From the NCBI GenBank assembly GCA_964030475.1, contig CAXIPT010000001.1, positions 9,024,086 to 9,088,085 of the forward strand: a stretch of 64,000 nt of DNA, in the 5' to 3' direction. Shown piece by piece: positions 33,271 through 43,568 of the stretch. Both the position numbers and the translations under genes were made by a program. The notes under the pieces are model-generated. The model saw only the letters and a program-made list of their open reading frames with translations. It was not told the origin of the DNA and made no database searches. Position 1 is the first letter of the stretch; each line of letters starts with the position of its first letter. Source of the stretch: Tethya wilhelma. Its lineage: Eukaryota > Porifera > Demospongiae > Tethyida > Tethyidae.

Positions 33271-33869
33271 TACTCATGTGACACTACAAAATTTTATTAT
33301 TGTAGTGTTAAATTATGTAGATCTGCAGATGATAAATTTTTGGATATTTAAATTTTAGTGAATACGGTACATACTAAAATTTTTACGAGTCGTCACATTC
33401 ATAAGTGTATGTTGTAACATTTTAATTTTCTTAAATAATATTATAGTTTAATTTTTTACAAAAAATTTCCGATCTACAGTAACACACTGACATGCATGTT
33501 TGACTATACCGTATGTGATGTACTGAGAACTTGGCAGTCACAGGTAGAAAAGGAACATTATTCCGTTTTTATTAATATTAATTAAATGCTTATTAATTCT
33601 AAAAGGTTAATTAATTTCTTTTAAAATTTTGAGGATAACTTAAAGAATAGTAGGACTACTAGCTGACCAGGTTTTATAGCCTAAGGATACACCATTAGAG
33701 AGATATAAAGCTGCAAACTCAAAAAAGTGGGCAAAATTTAATGTTCCATTTCTACCTGTGACTGCCACCATTGTGTATGTATGCTTTGTGCTTGTTTAGG
33801 TTTGTTTTGTTTTGTTATTACTATATTGTTTGCTAATTTTGTTGCTTTGTGTGTTGAGAATGTGGTTTG

Positions 33870-34000
33870 TGTGTTATGGGACTATTTTGGTATCATATTG
33901 TGGAGGTGGAGTTGCTCTTTACATAAGTGAGGACCTCGAGTATGATGTCATTTTGAATGGTCCTAATGACATTGAGTTTCTACTTACAACTGTACATAGA
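33870..34000 (+). pseudogene. LINE endonuclease fragment, cut by gap
   Basis: The + frame reads CGGGVALYISEDLEY and NDIEFLLTTVHR. This resembles the GGG(V)xLYV region and following ExL strand of the AP-endonuclease domain of CR1/jockey-type LINEs. It ends at the N at 34001. Confidence 0.5.
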
Positions 34001-34001
34001 N
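34001..34001. other. Single N, probable contig join
   Basis: It joins a LINE endonuclease fragment on one side to a heptad-repeat coiled-coil exon on the other. The two are unrelated. Confidence 0.7.
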
Positions 34002-34090
34002 CTAAGTTGCTTCTCTTTCTCCCAAAGTTGCTTCTCTTTCTCCCAAAGTTGCTTCTCTTTCTCCCAAAGTTGCTTCTCTTTCTCACGAAG
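34002..34090. repeat. 21-bp coding tandem repeat (WEKEKQL heptads)
   Basis: Four copies of a 21-bp unit on the minus strand, each encoding one coiled-coil heptad. The run is interrupted by the N, so the true copy number is unknown. Confidence 0.85.
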
Positions 34091-37000
34091 ATGCTCCTCT
34101 TTCTCACAAAGTTTCTTCCTTTCCTCATGATAATACTTTTGGTCTTTGCAAAGATTCTCATCACTACTGAAATGAAAGCACCAAGGTGCATAAACCTCAG
34201 TGCACTCAACTAGCATGCACAACTAAACATGTATGCATGACCTATGACCAATATGGTCCACTAAGATGTCTCAGCCTGGGCTAGCAAATTCTTGCCTACT
34301 GCACTGAGGATGTACAGTAAGCTGTGGTTAGCCTAGTTATAATATTTAAACCTCTGTTTAGAAATTCATTGATTATACTTTTGATGCTTGTCTACTTGCA
34401 AATTGAATACTCAACTGTAGCTATCTGGCTGATGCTAGTCAGCCTGACAGGCATAATTTGGTACACACACTGAACTAACTTACTATGATGGATACTTCTA
34501 CACAAAGTATTATCTCACAAAATTCAATTTGCAATCAATGAGTTACTTACGTGTCCAAGCAGCTAAGCCAGCCAGTCCTTCTACGAGTCAAGCTCTACTG
34601 TTTCTAGATAACGCACACTATATAGGGCGGGATCAATGGGTGCAGTTTCGAAGCTAAGCACTCAGAGAAGCACAAAAGCCTCAAATCTCAGAAACTACAG
34701 CGTTTTGCAAGATTCTACACAACAAATTTCTAGATAATTTCGATTCATGAACGTAAGTACCTTCCGTTTGGACCATAGAGCTGCCGTTCTTCAGATAATC
34801 TAGTAACAGACACACACACATGTACACACACAAAACAACTACTGTAATCCTCTGCACGTGCTTCGCACGTGCCAAGGCTTAAGTAATCAACACATAAATA
34901 AGCGACTACTGCTGATATGTTCACATTCTTTGTGATTATTAGGCTGCAATTTCTATCTCAGTTAGCATTTAGACCTTAGTATTTTGGCCTAATGGTCTTT
35001 TTTGCTAATAGTCCTTTTGTTTTAAGTAATAAAGAATGGATCGTATAATAATGAGGAGTATAAATTTCGCTGTTTTCGCCTACAATCCACAAAAATTTAA
35101 CCCGCGAAATTTTGGGATCATATTACAATACGGTAATTCAGGACATTTTCTTGTAAAAAAAATTCACATAACAAATTTTTCACGTTAAAATTTTTTCGTA
35201 GTTTCGCCACTGTCAGAATGAATCTGTAATTAGTCGTCAAATTTTTGTGTGCAAAAATTTTTGCAGTCGCCGCAGAAAATTTCCTGAATTACAGTATATT
35301 GGTAGATCCTTAATAAATAAAATTGTGAAAAAATTGGTGAGGGCCTTTCCACAAAAATTTTATTCCTTGAAAATTTCTTGAACAATTTGCTTGCAAATTG
35401 CAGAAGTGATTTAGCTTGGACAGTTTACTGTATAGCTACAGGACTTGGATGAATCTGCTCAGGTCTCTAACGAGAATAGCATTCAAAAGCATTATAATTG
35501 ATACTCTTCTTAGTTGAAAAAACAAAAGCTTGCCATACAAAGCAATATTAGCGTTCTTTCTAATAAACATTCACTCTCACCCTCAATGAGTGCCAACTCA
35601 GCTCAGACAGAGCATAGAGTAGTGTTGCTTGCAGTATAGTTAGGTGCAGTATAATTATTGCAATCAGTTAACCAATTACATGAGGTTGACATGTTAATGC
35701 GTGAAACACATGGGTGTTGTAAACTGCAGTACGTTGACGCATTAATGTGTCAAGGCTGCTTTTTTACAGTCTTGGAGAAAGCTGTGACATAAGAGGATCG
35801 GAAAATGGGAAGTTGGCATAATTATTTAGTTTGGTACTTTAGGCCAATTAAGATTTGTTGATTATTAGTTTCTCATCAGTGATACTTGAAACTGGCATGA
35901 GGGCGGGAGGCTCATTATCATTATTTATTATTCCTCGAAACGTCACTTTTTGTGACTCCAAGACTTCAATTCTCCATGGCAATGATGGCACAAGCATTTT
36001 ACAAATACGCTGTAAGTTATAAGCATCTTGATTTCTTTAAGGAGCATGTTAGGCTCCAGACTCTCACTCACAAAATGCCTGCAAAAAGTACCGTGCCTTC
36101 ATTTTTCTTTGTGCATTCTGACTGTCACGTGATCATTTAGATCTGTGTATGCGCAGTAGTAAATAATGAGATAATGAGAAAAATTCAAACTCCAAGAAAA
36201 TCATGTGGGTGGTTGATGAGAAACTAGTATTCAACAAATGTTGGCCTTAGCGATGATTTTATGCCAGATTTTAGCTTGTTAAAAAAATGAGCTAATCTTA
36301 GAGCCAAGTGCTCAGTGTTTGCAGAGACCGCACAAATATTTAGCCTCGTACCCATGCAGGCTTTCTACTTTGACCTTACACTAACAGTAAGGAAAGAGAG
36401 AGCCTGGGATCCCATGTCACGCATATGACTGTTAGACTACAGGTAGAACGCTAGTAGAAAACAGTTAATTAAGCATGGCACGTCCAGGCAATCGATCAGA
36501 GTACCCACGCATTTTCTGTCGATGGTCACCGTACTTTTAGTTCAGTTCAGTTCTACTCAGAATTTTAGCAATACTGAAAATAAAACACTAAGTGTTTGGA
36601 CTAAGAGGACACTTTTTTTGAGTAAGTCAGTTATATGACAGAACGTACCAGGACCTTTGTTTTGCATGACTAGTCAGTCAAGTGAACCGTATCTCACTCT
36701 AAATAATGCACTATTATAGCATGTTGCTAAACTCCATCTGGTTTGAGAATGCCACTGGGAAGTGAAATAATGAGATTCATGCAATACTTTATATATGGGG
36801 CAAGATAGCTAACTTTTGATTGGTAACGGGTGTAGGGAGCTGGAAAAACAACCAAAAGAACGGGGAAGATAAGCGCATTTAAATGGTACTTGAAATTTTG
36901 AAATTAGTTGTTAAAGTTATTCAATTTTTTTTTACCGGCATTCTCAAACCAGATGGACTTTAGCTACGAAGCAGCATTTAGATATACTGTAAGATGGTCA

Positions 37001-38179
37001 GTAAGGCTGAACTGTATTTAGTATTGTCTATAAATGTACATTTGTATGTTAGGTTTTAATACTTATGTAATAGTTATGCTGATGCAATATTCTGGTTTGT
37101 GCAAGTTAGAACTTGTTTAAGTTTGATACTTGTGTGTGTGTGAACTTGGTTAGTTTGTGGTTAACACTGTTAGCTGATTGGTTCTTGTAGAACTGGTATA
37201 TAGTTCTGTAATATCCTGTTTCTAATCCTCTGCTATTTGTGCAAGCTAGTATTGGACTGCTGAATAATCAAAGTTATTACTCTGCTGATTGGCAACGTGT
37301 TTTCGGCATGGTTACTATACCAAATAGAAGCTAGCAAAGCAAAATTAGACTGAGCACTGACAAAAAGTACAAGTTCTGTTTCTTTGCCGTTGAACTCGAG
37401 GGAAAAAAATCTAGAGAGCAACATGGATTGTGGTCGATTTTGCGCAGGTTATTTATTTGGGGTTCACGTGCGTGACGTGAGATCCCAGGCTCTCTCGTTC
37501 GATCCCAGAGGAGGTACGACAGCCGTGTGTCATGCTGAGCTGCCATTTTTAGTGCACATGTACTTTTTGCCCATAATCGACTAGCTACATATACAAAACT
37601 CCTAGTATTTCACAGGGAAAATTGAGCACGAGCAAAACAGTGTGTACCAGGCCTCTCCAGGCTCTACTTGATGGGAGGGGCCTGGGTACAAAGCTAGGGC
37701 CATCTGTGTGTGTACTTGAGCGGTACAGTTTAGAGTAACAAATTTTGCAGTGGTAGCTACAGTTTGTACCTTTCACTAGTCTTGACTTTTAAATTATCCA
37801 ATAAACTTTTCTTATTCTCAATTGCTTCAATCTCATTCTCAACTGCTTCAATCTCATTCTGAACTGCTTCAATCTCATTCTCAACTGCTTCAATCTCATT
37901 CTGAACTGCTTTTATTTCCTTCTCAACTGCTTCAATCTCATTCTCAACTGCTTTTATTTCCTTCTCAACTGCTTCAATCTTCACGACAGTTGCTTGAATT
38001 TCCTTCTGAAGGTCCTCCTAAATCCGCGGCATAAACAAGTAATAGTATAAACGTTTGTACATGTATGAAGGTACGATAGGATTGATATCTAAATAACTCA
38101 CCATAATCTGTACTGAGAGGAAGAGAACAAAGGTACAGACTACCACGCTAGCATGAAATATTTTCACACATACGTACAT
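34002..38179 (-). CDS. Membrane-anchored heptad-repeat coiled-coil protein (3' partial)
   Basis: I do not recognise a named family. Exon 1 (38179-38102) encodes 26 residues with a hydrophobic core, VVVCTFVLFLSVQIM, a signal anchor or signal peptide. Exon 2 (38017-37770) starts EDLQKEIQATVVK and then repeats the heptad EAVENEI/KAVEKEI, built from a 21-bp tandem repeat. Exon 3 (34166 down to the gap) starts SSDENLCKDQ and ends in four copies of the heptad WEKEKQL, again a 21-bp repeat. Phases fit: exon 1 to 2 phase 0; exon 2 ends AG and exon 3 supplies T to give Ser. If the exon 2 donor is not used, the protein stops at 37757. The coil suggests an oligomer. The gene is cut at 34001; a kinase-like C-terminal domain such as that at 30351-31702 is possible but unproven. 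Confidence 0.6.
34172..34882 (-). mobile_element. HINE-like element, copy C
   Basis: On the minus strand it starts TTAAGCCTTGGCACGTGC, has the GGTAGT/GTTTTGTGTGTG microsatellite region, and ends with the degraded inverted repeat, the GCACCTTGGTGC hairpin and CTTTCATT. Its 3' end lies directly beside the acceptor of the coiled-coil exon at 34166. A stretch near 34690-34790 is close to copy D. Confidence 0.65.
35127..35300. mobile_element. Small MITE-like element with ~24-bp inverted ends
   Basis: ACGGTAATTCAGGACATTTTC at the left and GAAAATTTCCTGAATTACAGT at the right are near-perfect reverse complements. The body is AT-rich. Similar AT-rich text occurs upstream of the kinase-like exon near 30110-30280. 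Confidence 0.5.
36392..37500. mobile_element. Possible ~1.1 kb element with ~38-bp inverted ends
   Basis: The left arm 36392-36429 (GAGAGAGCCTGGGATC ...) and right arm 37462-37500 (... GATCCCAGGCTCTCTC) are imperfect reverse complements. A second inverted-repeat element lies nested inside. No target duplication was established. Confidence 0.4.
36726..36964. mobile_element. 239-bp MITE with 28-bp inverted ends
   Basis: The arms 36726-36753 and 36937-36964 pair with one mismatch (core CCATCTGGTTTGAGAATGCC). There is no coding capacity. The target duplication is not clear. Confidence 0.65.
37800..37985. repeat. 21-bp coding tandem repeat (EAVENEI heptads)
   Basis: About nine imperfect copies of CTCATTCTCAACTGCTTCAAT (21 bp per unit) encode successive coiled-coil heptads on the minus strand. 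Confidence 0.85.
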
Positions 38180-38591
38180 GGATAAGTAGCTAGCGAGCGA
38201 GACTTAGCACGTTTGATGACGTCATAATTATTGCCGAACGTTGAACGTACGTTCGAACGCCGCGCACCTTATCCCAGGATCCCGGCCAGCGCGAGGCTAG
38301 CCTCGTCCCCAGGCCTGCATGTCTCGCGCTATCCGGCTAGCCGGAGTGAAAGTTACTAGCTTGCTTGCTGCACTATTTGCAGAATGATCATAATTTTACC
38401 ATTGTGTGTTTAACTTACTGAGGTTTTTAATGCTTCTATGTATAGTTATGCTGATGCAATATGCTTGTTAGAACATGTTTACGTTTTTTTTTTGTGCCAC
38501 TAGCCTGCTTGCAATAATTAACCACTGCATGAAAGTATGCTCATCAGTAATCAGGCGCATAAATCTGTGCGAGGTTCCCTGCACTCAGTGT

Positions 38592-38620
38592 ACCCTTGGT
38601 GCGCATGCGCACCAGGAGTT
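38592..38620 (+). mobile_element. Solo 5' end fragment of a HINE-like element
   Basis: ACCCTTGGTGCGCATGCGCA matches the 5' end of copy A. It contains the perfect 18-bp palindrome TGGTGCGCATGCGCACCA. Copy D begins only a few bases after it. Confidence 0.5.
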
Positions 38621-38622
38621 AT

Positions 38623-39365
38623 TAAGCCTCGGCACGTGCAAAGCACGTGCAGAGGATTACGGTAGTCGTTTTGTCTGCATCTGTGTGTACGTGTTACTAG
38701 ATTATCTGAAGAATGGCAGCTCTGTGATCCAAACGGAAGGTACTTACGTTCATGAATCGAAATTATCTAGATATTTGTTGTGTAGAATCTTACAAAACGC
38801 TGTAGTTTCTGAGATTTGAGGCTTTTGTACTTCTTTGAACGCTTAGCTTCGAAACCACACCCATCGATCACGCCCATGTATAGTGTGCGTTATCTAGAAA
38901 TACAGTTGGACACCATCAGATCAGAGCTCAGGATGTGCGTGGTTTAGTTGGCTTAGCTGCTTGCACAGGTAAGTAATTCAATTGATTTGTAGGTTAAATT
39001 TAGTGAGATAATATTTTGTAGAACTATGCATTATAGTTTACATCTTAGTTCAGTGTTTCATCATGTCATGCAGTGTGGCCTGAATGGTTCAGGTTAGCTG
39101 AATATCAGCTTTAGAGCAGTATAAAAATTATTATAACCGTTCAAGTTTTACCAATCCATTGATTTTCTTACTGAGCCAGATCTATTGGCTCAGAACTGTG
39201 ATGTGGCTGTGACAGTGTCACTGTGCACCTATAAGGTGATTGTTTTTCAAATACATAAACTCGTAGTACTCATGTAGCTATGATGCACTCTTACACAGTG
39301 TAATACGCATGCGCTAGCTAGCTAGTTGAATGTGCCGAGGCTTGTGCACCATTGGTGCCTTCATT
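38623..39365 (+). mobile_element. HINE-like element, copy D
   Basis: The 5' end is TAAGCCTCGGCACGTGC, followed by GTAGTCGTTTTGTCTG and a TG-rich stretch. The inverted repeat GTGCCGAGGCTTG lies at 39332-39344, then the hairpin GCACCATTGGTGC and CTTCATT. It is close to copy C in its first ~200 bp. Confidence 0.65.
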
Positions 39366-40435
39366 TACGTACGGTAGTCGTTTTGTGCTCAAGGAGAAGA
39401 GGGCATGTATTATTAAGCGCTTGTTTGATAGTAGAGAGTACCTCAGATCCAGCATGATTGTGAACGCTCATATTTAGCACAATCATGCTGGATCTGAGGT
39501 ATCAATATTATAATGGTGTGATTGATGATACGTATATATCAAGGAACAATAAGTGGTCCAAGTGACCAGCATAATTTTGAAATAGTACAGTGAAACATTA
39601 TCATTATTAGATATCTAATAAAATTTCAGCAACCGTGATTTACATATATAGTATATGGCTTGCATGCTCATCAAACTGGTCATCTGTAATCCTGAAAATG
39701 ATCTGAAATAAACACAGATTTGAATTTTCATTTTACCAAGAGCTTATAATGCCCTTGGTTTCACTAAGTACTTGAAATTTTATGTGCATAAGTATGCATC
39801 AAGGATTATACACTTTCATACCTTCATATTGTGATTGAACACATCATATCTCATGACCATGTACCAGGCTAACCCTATTATTGGATCTTTGTATAGGAGG
39901 CACAAATAGAGGGAGGGGAACAACACACACAGAAGTTAAAATTATAATCATGCGACTAATTTCCATTGTATGACTCACTGCATACATGTGATCCCTATAT
40001 GGCTATATATACTCAATTGTCACCTCGATCCATCCAGTAACGGTGGCGATTGCTTTAATAATGTACAATGGACTTGCCAATTATTATAATTACAACAATA
40101 ATAAGTATTAATAACTATTATGCTGATGCTGTAACTTTTAATAAGTAAACTTTGTAAAGTTAAGTATAGCAATGACATGCAAAACTTAATGAAACAACCG
40201 AGTAATATGAATAATAAACAACAAAAAACTGTCCATACTGCTGCAAAATGATGCCCAGTACAAAATAGTGACATTGTAGATAATGATTATTATCTACAGT
40301 GATTATTTCTTAACATTTTGTATCAAATAAACATACAAAGAAGTTCAACTTGTGAAGCAATAATAGTATCAAGCAGCACATTGTAGTGTATTAATTTTAG
40401 ACTATAAGTATAAGTGAAAAAAAACCCAAACAGTT
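39366..40435. other. Intergenic, downstream of the MARF1-like gene
   Basis: AT-rich and non-coding. It holds the 24-bp hairpin at 39439-39501 and the 3' UTR side of the MARF1-like gene. Confidence 0.45.
39439..39501. repeat. Perfect 24-bp hairpin
   Basis: The arms 39439-39462 and 39478-39501 are exact reverse complements with a 15-nt loop. Its size and perfection would suit a small-RNA precursor or a minimal foldback element. No protein frame crosses it. Confidence 0.75.
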
Positions 40436-43400
40436 TTAAGATGATTCCAAAGAACCTTTGACCTTCTCTAGCCCACCATTGATTGACTCACTGAAGTCAG
40501 GCCACTCAAGAGGAGGGCCATCAGAGTTGGATGGATGCTCCTCTTCATCAAACAACGGAGGGTCAGGAAAGAGGACACCAGAAGATCGGATGGCTTCAGA
40601 AGGATCCAGAAGAGGCTGGGGAACATTACTTTCAGTAACTTGCCCTTCGGGCACATTCTCTTCTTTCATTTCAGTAGAACCAGAGGATGCATTCTGCTTG
40701 CCTTTGTCTTGCTTGGAAGAAGTGACAGTTGGAAAAAAGTCCTCTTCATTTATCGGAATATCAGGAAGACCTCTTTCCAGGAGAAGACGAATGGACTCCT
40801 CACGAGCAATCGGCTGTGGGCAGCTGTCATCACTATCACTGTCAGTGAGATTGTCGAGGTCTGGGGCCACTGGAAGCTTATCCTTCAGGAACTCCATCTG
40901 CTGGAGATGGTGTTCGTAGTAAGGATCGGGATCAGGAGGGGGAGGAGCAGGGGAGGACTGGCCGGGGAAACGTGCCGCCATCATCCTTTTTTTCTTTTGT
41001 GTCTCCTTTTTTGGTTTTGCTTTCTTTTCCAGTGCTTCCAGACGATCGAGCTCACGACTCGAGAGCTCACCAAAATAGGTCAGAAATGGGTCCATCTGTT
41101 CTGTCGTGAGTACGCCACCCGAACGTTTCTTTACTTTCTGCATTTCTTCCAAGACTTGATCTGGGTTCATCCCACTAGCGAGATAATCAACAGGCTCACC
41201 AGGTACAGGCACCTCCTCTTTGGTCTCGCTAGTGTCAGAATCACTGTCCGGGAAATCCTTGTCAAAATCCTCGGTGATGGGACGAGCAAACTTGAGAAGA
41301 AGTTCGATTGCTGCATCTGTAAATGGTATTCCAGTTATGGTTTCTAATGCATGATCCTCAGTCTCACCCTCTGGAACATCGGGAGCGATTTCAGTGATCA
41401 GTTTGGGATCTAGTTCCTTCTCAAGAAAACCATAAGGAGAAGGATCCATGGCATCACTGTAATTGGTTTCCAAGGTGATAGCATTTGAGTTGTGTTGATT
41501 GTCTCCAGAGTCATGGTTGTTGGTATGAGGTGCTGGGGGATCAACTGGAGTGTCTTTGAGAGGAGACTCTTGAGCACTTGGTGGTGTGTCAGCAGCAATG
41601 TTCACCTGTGGAGCACCAAACTCCTTATACAGTGGATGAACACTCACTTGTGGCTCGATGGGGCTGTCCCTTTCATTAGGAGATACCTCATAACCCTTCA
41701 CAGCTGGTTCAGTGATAGGCTCAGAGCCATTCACACACTCCAGACCACCATTACTCTCCACTGACACCGTTGAATGATTAGTACTGGCAGCATCTTGTTT
41801 ACCCTCACCATTATGGAGCTCACTTGGAATCTCAACAGAGGTTTGTTCATTGGTTTCCTCTGTGTTTACTGACTCAGGTACATCATTGGTGGCACTGGTA
41901 TTAACTGTAGAAGCTTCAAGCTTGCTGTCTCCACGTTTAGGATACGGTCTTCCACTTGGTGCCCACACCATCCATTTGTGTCCAGATAGGTTCACAATTT
42001 GGGGAGCTTGACGGATGAGCTTCTTGGCCACCAAACTGTCAATGGTAATGTCTGTCCTGATACCAAACTCTGCCGAGTAGACAGTCTTGAGCTGGTCTAG
42101 CAAGATACGGCCATCGTGGAGGGTCAAGAGGTGCCTCATCTGCTCCCCAAAGAGAGCAGAGGTGGTGAGCACTGGCTTGGGCTGAGGTAACTACAGCACA
42201 ATAATGTTTGTGACACAAAGAGAGAAGTGTAATAGGTAAACTTGTAAACTTTTGCGCATGTAAATATACCATTGTCAACATGCATTAAGCAATTGATATT
42301 GCAGGCACACAACCACTCACCATTTCATCCACAACACGAACCACCTTGGTGACCTCAGGGAGAGCCAAGAGGCCGTCCACATTCTCAACTCCAAAGCAAT
42401 CCAAGTTTAGAGGCACACCAAAATGTTGCTGGTAAACGAAGGGTAACATTTCCACAGTAGAACACTCTTCGCCTCTTAGAAACAGGAGCTCTGCCAGTAG
42501 AGAGGCAAGAAGAGCTTTACGACTGCTCTCAGTCACCACACACAGAGAGTTCACCTGGTCGAACTAGGGACAGAGGGAGCAAGAGTAGCAAATAGTAACT
42601 ATCAGGGTGGGCTGTTAATGATACAGAAGACTACAAACAGAAAAGACAATAGTGTACTAGCAGGCTGGGTAATATGGAGTGAGGTTGGCTCAGACATGCT
42701 TAACCAGTTGCACTGAACATTATTTCTTTCATAAATAACTTACACTTATTTGCTTGTTGATTTGTTTCCTCACCAGCAGCTGTGCAACACCCTTATCAGC
42801 ATAGACCGCAGGAATGAGCCTGTGACCATAGCAGATGGCATAGGTGGACTCCAGCTCTGAGAGGGACATGGTGAAGTCCTCCGTGGGGCGATAGAGGAAC
42901 AGGTAGAGAAGGTCAGAGTTGAGCTTCACCAGGCAATCAGGCTGGTTCAATTGGATCACACTGTCACCAATTGAAGCAGAAATGAACGATATCTGGGTAT
43001 GAAAATCAGAGACAAAGAAATTAATAGTCAACATTCAGGAAAAAAAATTTAAAAAATCAACTTGTCATTTTGAATACCTGGAAATTCTTTGGTGCATTCT
43101 TGCCAGTGGCTCCAGCCTTCTTGTTGTGTTTGACGAGAGCTTGATGGAGATATTCTGCAGTGGGGGTTGCTGGGTCTTCACTACTCTTGAAGTAATCCAG
43201 CAGTTCTGTTATTGTCATTGCATGCTCTGGGTGCCTCATCAAGAGTCGAAGGGACTCGGAACAGAGACGCTTGGTTTCAGCCTCTGCCACGTCTGAAGAG
43301 GATGGTTGGGCCACAGGAGGCTGGGAGAGTGGGGTGTCGTACTGGGAATTAGCAACCACAGTGTGTGTATCTGGCTTAGTAGCTGCTCCTTGGGTGGCTG

Positions 43401-43529
43401 CCAATGAGGGCTGCACAACTTCAGGACTAGCTTTAGGGGCTGGTTCAACTGAAGCAGTTTTAGGCTTTGATTTGGTGTCAGTCTGTTGCACAAGATGGAC
43501 AACTTGACCAGATCCACTTCCTACAAGCT

Positions 43530-43568
<39 letters not shown>

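Larger units (their letters stand above)
34883..37769. other. Intron of the coiled-coil gene with several inverted-repeat elements
   Basis: Apart from the elements listed separately (35127-35300, 36392-37500, 36726-36964), this AT-rich intron shows no coding exon that I recognise. Confidence 0.45.

Noticed and set aside
40535..41347. Long plus-strand frame opposite the MARF1-like acidic tail
   Set aside because: It is the shadow of a low-complexity coding exon; it has no family features and no start context.
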